64,000 bases of DNA from CAVSPO01 sp963730005 (GTDB taxonomy: Bacteria; Actinomycetota; Actinomycetes; Propionibacteriales; Propionibacteriaceae). The position numbers and the translations under genes were made by a program. Below the pieces are notes generated by a model that was not told the DNA's origin, made no database searches, and saw nothing but the letters and a program-made list of their open reading frames with translations. The stretch covers positions 62,001 through 126,000 of the forward strand of contig CAVSPO010000013.1 in the NCBI GenBank assembly GCA_963730005.1. The letters run 5' to 3'. Shown here piece after piece: positions 52,000 to 60,472 of the stretch (position 1 is the first letter of the stretch; the number at the start of each line of letters is the position of its first letter).

Positions 52000-53535
52000 A
52001 TGTCTTCCACAACGACGGTGCCCGGTGGCGCCGCAACCGAAAATCCATCCAGACTCGACCAATGGTTTGGCATCTCACGGCGCGGCTCCTCGATCGCCGG
52101 CGAAGTGCGGGGCGGTCTGGTCACCTTCTTCACCATGGCCTACATCCTGGCCCTCAACCCACTGATCATCGGGACCGGTGCGGACTCCAAGGGCAACCTG
52201 GTCTCGGGTGCCCCCAAGTACCTGGACGCAGCAGCCACCCAGGTGGACGCAGCAGCGGTCGGGCAGTCCATCGCCATGGTTGCTGCAGCCACCGCGCTGA
52301 TCGCCGGGCTGCTGACCATCCTGATGGGCGTGGTCGGCCGCTACCCGATGGCGCTGGCCGCAGGTCTCGGCCTGAACGCGATGGTCGCCTACGTCATTGC
52401 ACCGATGAGCACCTGGCCGCAGGCCATGGGGTTCATCTTCTGGGAGGGTGTCATCATCACCATCCTGGTGCTGACCGGTTTCCGGGACGCCGTGTTCAGG
52501 GCGGTGCCGAAGGGCCTGCGCACCGCCATCTCGGTGGGCATCGGTCTGTTCATCGCTCTGGTGGGCCTGGTCGACGGCAAGATCGTGAACACCGGAGCGA
52601 CCATCGTTTCCCTGGGCAAGAGCGGCACCCTGAGCGGCTGGCCTGTCTTCGTGTTCGTCTTCGGCCTGTTTCTGGCCATCGCCCTGCACGCCCGCAAGGT
52701 CAAGGGATCCTTCCTGATCTCCATCCTGATCACCACGGTCCTCGCGGTGATCGTCGAGGCTGTCGGCAAGTTCGGTCCGTTCAACGCTGCCACTGGCACC
52801 GGTTGGGCCCTCAACGTGCCGGCTCTGCCCAAGGCCGAGTCGCTCACTGCGCCCGATCTTGGCCTGCTCGGCAGGGTTGACATCTTCGGGGCATTCGCCA
52901 TCGGCGGCAGTCTCACCGCAGCGTCGGTGCTGACTGCGGTGCTGCTGATCTTCAGCCTGCTGCTGGCCGACTTCTTCGACACCATGGGCACCATGGTCGC
53001 CATCGGCACCGAGGGCAACCTGCTCGACGAGCAGGGCGAGCCCGAGCACATGCGCGAGATCCTGCTCGTCGACTCGATCGGAGCCCTGGCCGGCGGTCTG
53101 GCCTCCACCTCGTCCAACACCAGCTACGTCGAGTCCACTGCGGGTGTTGCGGACGGTGCCCGCACCGGTCTGGCGTCAGTGGTCACCGGTGTCGTGTTCC
53201 TGATCGCCATCTTCATCACACCATTCGTCAACATGGTGCCCTCCGAGGCGGTTGCCCCTGTGCTCGTGATGGTTGGCTTCCTGATGATGACTCAGGTGAA
53301 GGACATCGACTGGGTCGACGTCGAGCTGGCGCTGCCAGCCTTCATGACCATCATCATGATGCCGTTCAGCTACTCGATCACCAACGGCATCGGTATCGGC
53401 TTCATCACCTACGTGTTCGTCAAGTTGGTGCGAGGCAAGGCCAGGGAGATCCATCTGCTGATGTGGGTTGTCGCCGCGCTGTTCGTCGTCTATTTCGTGC
53501 AGGGCATCCTGGCGGGCTGGATCGCCGCAATCTGA
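52000..53535 (+). CDS. NCS2/AzgA-type purine permease
   Basis: 511 residues with 12 or more membrane helices. The start EVRGGLVTFFTMAYILALNPLI and the signature LLLADFFDTMGTMVAIG identify the AzgA-like branch, which imports hypoxanthine, guanine or adenine with protons. A perfect terminator stem follows at 53559. No purine riboswitch is visible upstream, since the message appears leaderless. Confidence 0.92.
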   Translation: MSSTTTVPGGAATENPSRLDQWFGISRRGSSIAGEVRGGLVTFFTMAYILALNPLIIGTGADSKGNLVSGAPKYLDAAATQVDAAAVGQSIAMVAAATALIAGLLTILMGVVGRYPMALAAGLGLNAMVAYVIAPMSTWPQAMGFIFWEGVIITILVLTGFRDAVFRAVPKGLRTAISVGIGLFIALVGLVDGKIVNTGATIVSLGKSGTLSGWPVFVFVFGLFLAIALHARKVKGSFLISILITTVLAVIVEAVGKFGPFNAATGTGWALNVPALPKAESLTAPDLGLLGRVDIFGAFAIGGSLTAASVLTAVLLIFSLLLADFFDTMGTMVAIGTEGNLLDEQGEPEHMREILLVDSIGALAGGLASTSSNTSYVESTAGVADGARTGLASVVTGVVFLIAIFITPFVNMVPSEAVAPVLVMVGFLMMTQVKDIDWVDVELALPAFMTIIMMPFSYSITNGIGIGFITYVFVKLVRGKAREIHLLMWVVAALFVVYFVQGILAGWIAAI

Positions 53536-53558
53536 GTCCAGCAGTCCAGATCCTGGCT

Positions 53559-53589
53559 GTCGGCCCGGGAGCCCTGCTCCCGGGCCGAC
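53559..53589. terminator. terminator after the purine permease
   Basis: 13-bp perfect stem GTCGGCCCGGGAG / CTCCCGGGCCGAC (53559-53571, 53577-53589), five-base loop, followed by ACCGTTTC; shared with the convergent gene. Confidence 0.75.
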
Positions 53590-53595
53590 ACCGTT

Positions 53596-54273
53596 TCAGG
53601 GACCCGTTTCCTCGGTGTTCCAGCACAGTCCGAACAGGTCCGGCTGCGGGCGCCCCTGCTCGGACGCCTGCCGATCCCAGTCGGGAAAACTCTCCAGGAA
53701 GCCCAGCAACGCCTCGGCGAAGGGCCGGGTGGCGGGCAGCACCTGATCCATCGCGCCTCTGAGGGCCGCACCGGTGCTGGTCACGTGGTCGAAGCCCGAG
53801 TAGCCCACGGTCAGGCCTGCGGCCGGCCGCAGCGGCACCTGGGGATCGCGGCCCATCAGCCGGACGAGGTCGAACTGGCTGGAGATCCCGGCTCGCGTGA
53901 AGTCGAAGTTCGCGTTCTGCAGCTGGACACGGGTGGCCTCCTGGCGGAAGTCGCCCCAACTTTCGTCCCCCAGCCAGCCCTCCACCAGTTGCCAGCATTG
54001 CCGAATCCGGTCGGGAGCCACGTAGCGGCCGGCAAGGATGTTCTCGATGTCTCCGGGAGCTGGGCCGTCCGGCAGCGCTGGAGCCGGCTCGATCGAGTGC
54101 CGGAACAGGGGCCCGACCCGGGCCAGCAGACTCGGCTGCTGCAGCACCGGCTGATTCGCAACCGCTACCCGGTTCGCTGCTGAGGTCCGCAGGCGGGCGG
54201 CCAGTTCCGGGCTGGCGCGGAAGAAGTCGCGCACCTCGTCGATCCCGATCGCGAACAGGTGCAGCGTGCCCAT
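53596..54273 (-). CDS. conserved hypothetical protein
   Basis: 225 residues, soluble, no signal peptide. The N-terminus MGTLHLFAIGIDEVRDFFRA looks like the start of small actinobacterial proteins of unknown function. A middle region with GDIENILAGRYVAPDRIRQCW and a C-terminal DLFGLCWN are visible. No catalytic motif was recognised. A TACCGT box six bases before the ATG supports the start. It is divergent from a secreted small protein gene. Confidence 0.6.
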   Translation of the reverse strand: MGTLHLFAIGIDEVRDFFRASPELAARLRTSAANRVAVANQPVLQQPSLLARVGPLFRHSIEPAPALPDGPAPGDIENILAGRYVAPDRIRQCWQLVEGWLGDESWGDFRQEATRVQLQNANFDFTRAGISSQFDLVRLMGRDPQVPLRPAAGLTVGYSGFDHVTSTGAALRGAMDQVLPATRPFAEALLGFLESFPDWDRQASEQGRPQPDLFGLCWNTEETGP

Positions 54274-54279
54274 GCGCTC

Positions 54280-54285
54280 ACGGTA
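54280..54285 (-). promoter_or_regulatory. -10 box TACCGT, leaderless hypothetical gene
   Basis: On the minus strand TACCGT, six bases (GAGCGC), then the ATG at 54273. Confidence 0.5.
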
Positions 54286-54369
54286 GTAGGTTTCTTCCCA
54301 ACCGACACGGCCCGTGGGCACGCCTGCGCCCCGGCAGCCGATCACCGAGACCGGGCAAGGAGACCCCCA

Positions 54370-54738
54370 ATGCACTCAGCGAAAGCCGCCCGGCTCGCGA
54401 TCGCCGGGTTGGTCAGCGGGCTGGGCTTGCTGACCAGCGTGACGCTGTCGCCTGCTGCGGCCGCACCCTCCCCGTACCCGGCTCAGGAGAGCTTCGCCTC
54501 CCAGCCTGGCGTCGCGGCTGCGGGCCGTGTCGTCCCGCAGGCGAGCAGCTCACCAACCGCCGACACCGCGCCGTCCGACAGCGCACCCACGGCCGACGCC
54601 ACCCCGGCACCGACGACGGCCAGCAGTGCCCCGGCAGTTCGGCCTGACAAGCCCAGCAACACCTTGACGGTGGTGGCCATCGTGTTGGCCGTGATGATTT
54701 CGCTGGGTGCCGCCACGATCGCCCTGTTCCGTCGCTGA
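54370..54738 (+). CDS. secreted Ala/Ser/Pro-rich protein with C-terminal membrane anchor
   Basis: 122 residues. A signal peptide (1-32, ending AAAA) is followed by a 55-residue stalk of Ala, Pro, Ser and Thr, then a C-terminal hydrophobic helix (LTVVAIVLAVMISLGAATIAL) with FRR at the end. The tail has the shape of a sortase-anchoring signal, but no LPXTG or LAXTG precedes the helix (PDKPSNT instead), so it probably stays membrane-anchored. AGGAGA lies before the ATG. The function is unknown. Confidence 0.6.
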   Translation: MHSAKAARLAIAGLVSGLGLLTSVTLSPAAAAPSPYPAQESFASQPGVAAAGRVVPQASSSPTADTAPSDSAPTADATPAPTTASSAPAVRPDKPSNTLTVVAIVLAVMISLGAATIALFRR

Positions 54739-54771
54739 GCCGCCCGAGCGCCCCTCGGGCTCGCCCGCGGG

Positions 54772-55893
54772 CTATCGTGCGATCCGCTCCATCGCCCACT
54801 CCAGGCACCCGATGAGTTGCGCCACGTCGTCCGGGTCAACGCTGACGAAGGCGCCCACCCGGATCTGGTTGCGTCCCAGGCTGCGGTAGGGGGCGATGTC
54901 GACGATGCCGTTGGCGCGCAACACGGCCTGCAGTTCCTTGGTGGCGACGCGCTCGTCGAGGTCGATGGTCACGACCACCGGGCTGCGGAAGGCGGGGTCG
55001 GTGACAAAGGGAGCGGCCAGCTCGTGGCGCTCCGCCCAGGCGTAGAGCATCCCGCTGGACTCGGCGGTGCGCTTGGTGGCGAACTGCATGCCGCCGTTGT
55101 CCAGCAGCCACTCCAGCTGGTTCTCCAGCAGCAGCAGCGTCGCAATGGCCGGGGTGTTCAGGGTTTGGTGTTTCGCCGAGTTGCTGGCCGCCGTCAGCAG
55201 GCTCAGAGACTGCGGGATCCAGCGGCCGGATGCCGCGATCTCCTCGGCGCGGGCCAGGGCTGCCGGGCTGGCGAAGGCGAGCCACAGCCCACCGTCGGAC
55301 GAGAAGTTCTTCTGCGGGGAGAAGTAGTAGGCGTCGGTCTGGCTGATGTCGGCGTCCATGCCGCCCGCGGCGCTGGTGGCGTCGATGACCACCAGCGCAC
55401 CATCGTCGGCGCCGGCCACGCGACGCACCGGGGCGGCGGCACCGGTGGATGTCTCGTTCTGCGCCCAGCCGTAGACATCGACGCCTTCATGAGCCGTGGG
55501 CAGCACCACCGAACCGGGCTCGGCGCGTTCCAGGACTGGTTCACCGAGGAACGGTGCCCCCTTGGACTCGTCGTAGAACTTCTTGCTGAACTCGCCGTAG
55601 ACGCCGTGTGCGCTGCGCTCCCGGACGAGGCTGAAGACGGCCTGATCCCAGAACAGCGTCGCGCCGCCGTTGCCGAGCAGCACCTGGTAGCCGTCGGGCA
55701 ACCGGTAGAGGTCAGCCAACATCTCCTGCACGTGCTGGACGACGTTTCGCACCGGCGCCTGACGGTGCGAGGTGCCCATGATGTCGCTGCGCTCGCTCAG
55801 CGCTCGTAGCGCCTCCGGGCGGACCTTGGCCGGGCCGCACCCGAAACGTCCGTCGGCGGGAAGTAGCTCTTTGGGGATCAGCAGTTCGTCCAT
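54772..55893 (-). CDS. serC: phosphoserine aminotransferase, actinobacterial type
   Basis: 373 residues. It makes 3-phosphoserine from 3-phosphohydroxypyruvate and glutamate. DGRFGCGPAKVRPEAL, GTSHRQAPVRNVVQ and LGNGGATLFWDQAVFSL are typical of the actinobacterial branch; the PLP lysine is in DAYYFSPQKNFSSDGG. Serine produced here can feed glyA (30892-32334). A CACAAT box six bases before the ATG is a weaker leaderless-type promoter. Confidence 0.95.
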   Translation of the reverse strand: MDELLIPKELLPADGRFGCGPAKVRPEALRALSERSDIMGTSHRQAPVRNVVQHVQEMLADLYRLPDGYQVLLGNGGATLFWDQAVFSLVRERSAHGVYGEFSKKFYDESKGAPFLGEPVLERAEPGSVVLPTAHEGVDVYGWAQNETSTGAAAPVRRVAGADDGALVVIDATSAAGGMDADISQTDAYYFSPQKNFSSDGGLWLAFASPAALARAEEIAASGRWIPQSLSLLTAASNSAKHQTLNTPAIATLLLLENQLEWLLDNGGMQFATKRTAESSGMLYAWAERHELAAPFVTDPAFRSPVVVTIDLDERVATKELQAVLRANGIVDIAPYRSLGRNQIRVGAFVSVDPDDVAQLIGCLEWAMERIAR

Positions 55894-56008
55894 CCCCAGA
55901 TTGTGGCACTGCCCGTCGCGGCTGCAGCGCGGGGCCCGCAGTCTGACCGCGCGACGGGCGGATTCTTCGGCGCGAGGCGATCCAGGGCGATGGCCAACCG
56001 TTGGGGCC

Positions 56009-56014
56009 TAACCT
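56009..56014 (+). promoter_or_regulatory. -10 box TAACCT, leaderless methyltransferase gene
   Basis: TAACCT, six bases (TGGGGC), then the ATG at 56021. Confidence 0.5.
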
Positions 56015-56020
56015 TGGGGC

Positions 56021-56833
56021 ATGCCGATTCCCACACCCCGTCCGACCCCAGCAGCAAAAGCCGTCGAATTGACGGCGCGGTGGGCGGATTACCTCGACGG
56101 TTTCCACACCCATCGTGCGGGCGTGCACGAGCAGGTGCTGTGCCGGTCGCTGTCGGCCGGTGGCCAGACCCCCTACGAGTGGCTGGCCAGGGCCGTCGCC
56201 ACGCCGGTGTCGCGGGTGCTCGACATTGGGTGCGGTTCGGGCGCCATGACCGAGGAACTCGCCCAACCGGGTCGAGTGGTCGTCGGCGTCGACCTGTCGC
56301 GCGAAGAGTTGCTGATGGCAGCTCAACGCAGCCCCGGGCCCTGGATCCGGGGCAACGCGCTGCACCTGCCCATCGCGGATGCCGCCTGCGACGCCGTCGT
56401 CTCCGTGATGGGACTTGCCGTGATCCATCCTTTGGCCCGTCTGTTGTCCGAGGTGACGCGGGTGCTGCGGCCCGGGGGTGTGTTCGCCGCCTTGATGCCG
56501 ACCACCCGTCCGCTGCAGCGCGCCGATTTCGCCGTGGCTGGGCAGATCACCCGCATCCTGCGCACCACGCCCCGATTCCCGGGGGCGCTGGAGCCGCGCC
56601 TGGACGCGCTGTTCCTGGCACACGGGCTGCGTCGGGTCGAAACCGCTCGCGAACGCTACCGGTTCACCGTTGCCAGCCGCGAGGACGCCAGCGAGCTGAT
56701 GCAGGCCATGTATCTGCCGTTGACCGAGCCGGCTCGCGTGCAACGCGCCGTCGAGTGGCTGGCCGAGGAGGCTGCCGTGAAGGGCAGCGTTGAGGTGCCC
56801 ATCCCGATGCGCCGGATCGTGGTCATCAAGTAG
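56021..56833 (+). CDS. SAM-dependent class I methyltransferase
   Basis: 270 residues. Motif I is RVLDIGCGSGAMTEEL, followed by VVGVDLSREELLMAA, the motif IV region ACDAVVSVMGLAVIHPL and motif V RVLRPGGVFAALMP. It belongs to the UbiE/RebM-like Methyltransf_11 group; the substrate is not predictable. It is monocistronic by spacing: the thioredoxin pair starts 84 bases downstream with its own RBS. Confidence 0.88.
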   Translation: MPIPTPRPTPAAKAVELTARWADYLDGFHTHRAGVHEQVLCRSLSAGGQTPYEWLARAVATPVSRVLDIGCGSGAMTEELAQPGRVVVGVDLSREELLMAAQRSPGPWIRGNALHLPIADAACDAVVSVMGLAVIHPLARLLSEVTRVLRPGGVFAALMPTTRPLQRADFAVAGQITRILRTTPRFPGALEPRLDALFLAHGLRRVETARERYRFTVASREDASELMQAMYLPLTEPARVQRAVEWLAEEAAVKGSVEVPIPMRRIVVIK

Positions 56834-56917
56834 CCTCGCATCCTGTGCCGGGAATACCCCGGGTCGTATCGCGGTTGATGCAGGGCAACGATCCAGACCG
56901 GAGTGAGGAAACATCAC

Positions 56918-57295
56918 ATGGCAACAACGCAACTGACGAAGGACAACTTCGCGGACATCATCAAGGCGGCTGACGTCGCTCTCGTCGATTTTTGGGCGAG
57001 TTGGTGCGGGCCGTGCCAGCGTTTCGGTCCGATCTTCGAGGACGCCTCCACCCGCCATGAGCAGGTCACCTTCGGCAAGCTGGACACCGAGGCTGAGCAG
57101 GAACTCGCCAGTGTCCTGCAGATCCAGGCCATTCCGACGCTGATGGCGTTCAAGCAGGGCCAGCTCGTCTTCCGCCACGCCGGCTTGCTCAGCGGCGCAC
57201 AGCTGGACGACCTGATCAGCCAGGTGGAGGCCTTCGATCCGAACGCACAGGAGCAGGATCAGGGAGAGCAGGAAGGTTCTGATGGCAACAATTGA
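56918..57295 (+). CDS. thioredoxin, first of a tandem pair
   Basis: 125 residues. The active site is in VDFWASWCGPCQRFGPIFE; IQAIPTLMAFKQGQLVFRHAG carries the cis-Pro. After the fold a 20-residue acidic tail rich in Gln, Glu and Asp is unusual. GTGAGGA lies before the ATG at 56918. The stop lies 14 bases inside the next gene, so the two are co-translated. Candidates for its targets are reductase-dependent enzymes; no thioredoxin reductase gene is in this window. Confidence 0.92.
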   Translation: MATTQLTKDNFADIIKAADVALVDFWASWCGPCQRFGPIFEDASTRHEQVTFGKLDTEAEQELASVLQIQAIPTLMAFKQGQLVFRHAGLLSGAQLDDLISQVEAFDPNAQEQDQGEQEGSDGNN

Positions 57296-57638
57296 TCTCA
57301 GGGATGACAACTTCGCGGAGACCACCAGGGCGGCCGACATCGCGCTCGTCGACTTCTGGGCGAGTTGGTGCGGGCCTTGTCTGGGCTTTGCCCCCGTGTT
57401 CGAGGAAGCCTCGAACCGCCATGGCGATGTCCTGTTCGGCAAGCTGAACATTGAGACCGAAGAAGCGATCTCCGCGAATTACCAGATTCAGGCCATCCCG
57501 ACGCTGATGGCCTTCAAGCAGGGCAAGCTGATCTTCCGCCAAGCCGGCCTGTTCATGGGCTTCGAGCTGGATGACCTGATCAAGGACCTCCGGGCCCTTG
57601 ACCTGAACGCGTTGGCGGAGGGCGACAATCCCGCTTAG
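57282..57638 (+). CDS. thioredoxin, second of a tandem pair
   Basis: 118 residues, clearly paralogous to the preceding gene (WASWCGPCLGFAPVFEEAS, IQAIPTLMAFKQGKLIFRQAG). It keeps CGPC but changes the residues after it and the C-terminal tail, which is shorter. The pair arose by duplication. The 14-base overlap with the first gene suggests a fixed ratio of the two products. Confidence 0.92.
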   Translation: MATIDLRDDNFAETTRAADIALVDFWASWCGPCLGFAPVFEEASNRHGDVLFGKLNIETEEAISANYQIQAIPTLMAFKQGKLIFRQAGLFMGFELDDLIKDLRALDLNALAEGDNPA

Positions 57639-57648
57639 GCTGCCTGGC

Positions 57649-58674
57649 GTGAAGGGCAGGAACATGTGGAGGGCTTGCTGGCGGCTCTCGTCGCTGGCGG
57701 CGCTGCTGGCAGCCGTGCTGTCGGCTGGGTGCGCCCAACAACCCGCCCAGTCCTCAACAGGGGTCCCGGCCCCGACCGTGGACCCGTCCCCGTCCCCGTC
57801 CCTGTCCGTGGGTACATCCGACGTTGCCACTGCGGCCCCCACCTTCCAGCAGCGGGCCCGGCTGGACTGCTCGGCGGAACCACCGCCGACGTTCTTGCCC
57901 GAGGGTGCAGCGATGCGCGACATCGAGCCAGGTGTTGCGACCGGCCTGCTGCAACGGGGCGCCAACCACAGCCCGGAGGCTGCGGCCTGGGCGTACCCGG
58001 CCAGGGACGTGCAGCAGTGGCTGCGGCAGCCCGACACCCAGCCGCAGGGTCTCCGGATCGCCTTCCTCACCTTCGACGACGGCCCGAGCGCCACGACGGC
58101 CCAGGTGCTTGAAGTCCTGCGCGACAAGGGTGTGCATGCCACCTTCTTCGTCAACGCTCCCCAGCTGAGCACCGTGGATCCTGTCCTGGTGCAGACCGTC
58201 ATCAGAGACGGCAACGCCATCGCGCTGCACACCTGGTCGCACAATTACCGTTACCTGTACCCAGGACGAGTGGCCAACACGACGCACGTGCTGTGTGACG
58301 TCCAGCGAACCGATGACGGCGTCGCCGAGTTGCTGGGCGGCGGTTACCGCACCACTGCGTACCGGTACCCGGGCGGTCACATGTCCTGGCAGGGGCTCGC
58401 TGAGGCAGATGCCGGGCTCGCCGAGCGTGACCTGTGGTGGATCGACTGGAACGCCATGTCCGGTGACAGCGAACCCAAGGGCGTCGCCCCCACGACCGAG
58501 CAGGCGATGGTGGCATTCCTCGAACGGCAAGTGGCCCAGAATCCGCCCGGCACCGCAAACGTGCTGGTGGTGCTCAACCACGACTCCACACACGAGCAGC
58601 TGACGGCCGAGAGCCTGCCCGCAATGATCGATTATCTGCGCGGCCAGGGGTACGAATTCGGCATCATCGAGTAG
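57649..58674 (+). CDS. polysaccharide deacetylase (NodB domain) lipoprotein
   Basis: 341 residues. A signal peptide with lipobox LSAGC is followed by a Pro/Ser/Thr linker, and a NodB domain from about residue 140: motif 1 FLTFDDGPSATTAQVL, motif 2 HTWSHNY, motif 3 YRYPGG. Metal-dependent N-deacetylation of peptidoglycan or another envelope polysaccharide on the outer face is likely. The start is GTG at 57649; an ATG at 57664 close behind AGGGCAGG is an alternative. It is possibly in the thioredoxin operon, 10 bases downstream. Confidence 0.9.
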   Translation: MKGRNMWRACWRLSSLAALLAAVLSAGCAQQPAQSSTGVPAPTVDPSPSPSLSVGTSDVATAAPTFQQRARLDCSAEPPPTFLPEGAAMRDIEPGVATGLLQRGANHSPEAAAWAYPARDVQQWLRQPDTQPQGLRIAFLTFDDGPSATTAQVLEVLRDKGVHATFFVNAPQLSTVDPVLVQTVIRDGNAIALHTWSHNYRYLYPGRVANTTHVLCDVQRTDDGVAELLGGGYRTTAYRYPGGHMSWQGLAEADAGLAERDLWWIDWNAMSGDSEPKGVAPTTEQAMVAFLERQVAQNPPGTANVLVVLNHDSTHEQLTAESLPAMIDYLRGQGYEFGIIE

Positions 58675-58722
58675 CCGTGTGAGGATGCCCGGCCCGCCGG
58701 GCGGGACGATGCGAGGGCACGG

Positions 58723-58796
58723 GAAAGCGGTGCTCTCGAGGGGCCGAAGCCCGTCTACCCACCCCCAGGAGACATGCGACGAGGAGCACCGCTTTC
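58723..58796. repeat. 13-bp inverted repeat enclosing a candidate leader
   Basis: GAAAGCGGTGCTC (58723-58735) pairs perfectly with GAGCACCGCTTTC (58784-58796) across 48 bases. The right arm covers codons 4 to 8 of the small frame starting at 58774, so the structure could mask its start. A smaller hairpin at 58687-58702 (GCCCGGC/GCCGGGC) may end the deacetylase transcript. Confidence 0.6.
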
Positions 58797-58899
58797 GTCG
58801 CCAACCTTAGCCCGTCCGTTCCATTCAGCAAAGCGTGAACGGCCCACGTTCGGGGCTGTTGGACGGGAGGGGCGTTTTGGGCTGGACGCCGCTCAGTAA
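58774..58899 (+). CDS. possible 41-residue leader or small protein, Arg-rich
   Basis: An ATG preceded by CCAGGAG four bases upstream opens a 41-codon frame (MRRGAPLSSPTLARPF at the start) with eight Arg residues. It ends 21 bases before tRNA-Arg. There is no known family, membrane helix or homologue recognised. It may be a coincidental frame; the good RBS and the overlapping inverted repeat are the only support. Confidence 0.3.
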   Translation: MRRGAPLSSPTLARPFHSAKRERPTFGAVGREGRFGLDAAQ

Positions 58900-58900
58900 C

Positions 58901-58906
58901 TAGGCT
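58901..58906 (+). promoter_or_regulatory. -10 box TAGGCT of tRNA-Arg
   Basis: TAGGCT lies 14 bases before the mature tRNA, with TTGGGC 18 bases further upstream as a possible -35. Confidence 0.45.
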
Positions 58907-58920
58907 GGTGGCTTGGAATT

Positions 58921-58996
58921 GGCCCCGTAGCTCAGGGGATAGAGCAGTGGTTTCCTAAACCATGTGTCGTAGGTTCGAATCCTATCGGGGCCGCCA
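58921..58996 (+). tRNA. tRNA-Arg(CCT)
   Basis: Cloverleaf with acceptor GGCCCCG/CGGGGCC, D-region TAGCTCAGGGG, anticodon loop TTCCTAA (anticodon CCT), T-arm GGTTCGAATCC, discriminator G, and an encoded CCA at 58994-58996. It reads the rare AGG codon. Confidence 0.95.
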
Positions 58997-59080
58997 ATGG
59001 CGAATCTGCGCCCACTGTCCGCTGTGCCTGGGTGACGCTGCCGAATGCCGCGGCCGCACTGGTCGGCTCGACTGGTCCGT

Positions 59081-59086
59081 TAGCCT
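59081..59086 (+). promoter_or_regulatory. -10 box TAGCCT, leaderless UDP-glucose pyrophosphorylase gene
   Basis: TAGCCT, six bases (TGGCCC), then the ATG at 59093. Confidence 0.55.
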
Positions 59087-59092
59087 TGGCCC

Positions 59093-60472
59093 ATGAGTAC
59101 TGAAGGCCTTGCGGCAGCGCAGCGAAAGATGCAGGCGGCGGGCGTCGGCCAGACTGCCATCGACGTTTTCACCCGCTACTACCAGCAACTTGAGTCGGGC
59201 AACACGGGCTTGATCGACGAGAACCAGATCGAGCCGTTGCCGGACCCGGAGGCGCTGGCGGACGTGGCGGTCAGCGACGCCGATGCGCAGCAGGCTTTCG
59301 CCAGGACGGTCATCGTGAAGCTCAACGGTGGCCTGGGCACGTCAATGGGTCTGGCCCGGGCGAAGTCGCTGCTGCCGGTGCGTGACGGCGCCACTTTCCT
59401 GGACCTGATCGTTCGGCAGGTGCTCGCGGCCCGTGCGGCCCACGGCGTGCGGCTGCCGTTGGTGCTGATGGATTCGTTCAGCACCCATGACGACACGCTG
59501 GCTGCCCTGGCGAGATACCCCGAACTGCCCGTGGCCGGCTTGCCGTTGGACTTTGTGCAGAGCCAGGAGCCCAAGCTGACGGCCGACAGCCTCGAACCGG
59601 TCCAGTGGCCCGCCGATCCCGATCTCGAATGGTGCCCGCCCGGGCACGGTGACATCTATCCCGCGCTGCGCGACTCAGGCACCCTGGACGCCCTGTTGGA
59701 CGCTGGTTTCCGCTATGCCGCCGTCAGCAACGCCGACAACCTGGGCGCTGCGCCGGATGCCACGCTGGCGGGCTGGTTTGCCCGTAGTGGTGCTGGCTTC
59801 GCCATCGAGGTGTGCCGGCGCACTGCCAACGACGTCAAGGGCGGTCACCTGGCGCTGCGCAAGTCCGATGGCCGGATCATCCTGCGGGAAAGGGCCCAGT
59901 GCCCAGCCGAGGCCGAGCAGTACTTCACCGACCGCCACCGCCACGCCTGGTTCAACACCAACAACCTGTGGTTCGACCTGAAAGCGCTCAAGGAGGCACT
60001 CGACGACCACGGCGGTGTGCTGGGGCTGCCGCTGATCGTCAACCACAAGACCGTCGACCCCAAGGACGAGGCAAGCCCCGCAGTGATCCAGATCGAGAGC
60101 GCCATGGGGGCAGCCATCGAGGTGTTCGGCAACTCGCAGGTCATCGCCGTCGAGCGTGACCGCTTCGTCCCGGTCAAGAAGACCAACGAGTTGCTGCTGC
60201 TGCGCTCCGATGTCTACGAGATCGGCGAGGACGGACGGCTCCGGGCGACGGTCAAGGAGATCCCGGCCATCGATCTGGATTCGCAGTTCTACGGGAAGAT
60301 CGATGCGTTCGAGCAGCGGATCCCTGAGCCGCCCTCGCTGCGCGGGGCGACCTCGCTGAAGGTGGTGGGTGACCACGTGTTCGGGCGTGGTGTCACGGTG
60401 ACAGGGGCAGCAGTGGTCGCGGAGGGTGCGGGCCCGATCGAGGACGGTGCCGAGCTGGGTGGCTTGGCCTGA
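59093..60472 (+). CDS. UTP-glucose-1-phosphate uridylyltransferase, eukaryotic (UDPGP) type
   Basis: 459 residues. It forms UDP-glucose from UTP and glucose-1-phosphate. It belongs to the UDPGP family (eukaryotic UGP2), not the bacterial GalU family: VIVKLNGGLGTSMGLARAKSLL gives the nucleotide-binding loop, VSNADNLGA the Asp-containing strand, and NTNNLWFDLKAL and GKIDAFEQRIPEPPSL match the later blocks. Bifidobacteria and propionibacteria are known to use this type. It is followed by a small unknown gene with a one-base overlap. Confidence 0.93.
   Translation: MSTEGLAAAQRKMQAAGVGQTAIDVFTRYYQQLESGNTGLIDENQIEPLPDPEALADVAVSDADAQQAFARTVIVKLNGGLGTSMGLARAKSLLPVRDGATFLDLIVRQVLAARAAHGVRLPLVLMDSFSTHDDTLAALARYPELPVAGLPLDFVQSQEPKLTADSLEPVQWPADPDLEWCPPGHGDIYPALRDSGTLDALLDAGFRYAAVSNADNLGAAPDATLAGWFARSGAGFAIEVCRRTANDVKGGHLALRKSDGRIILRERAQCPAEAEQYFTDRHRHAWFNTNNLWFDLKALKEALDDHGGVLGLPLIVNHKTVDPKDEASPAVIQIESAMGAAIEVFGNSQVIAVERDRFVPVKKTNELLLLRSDVYEIGEDGRLRATVKEIPAIDLDSQFYGKIDAFEQRIPEPPSLRGATSLKVVGDHVFGRGVTVTGAAVVAEGAGPIEDGAELGGLA

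Noticed and set aside
54690..54738. LPXTG cell-wall sorting signal in the small surface protein
   Set aside because: The hydrophobic helix and Arg tail are there, but no LPXTG, LAXTG or close variant precedes them.
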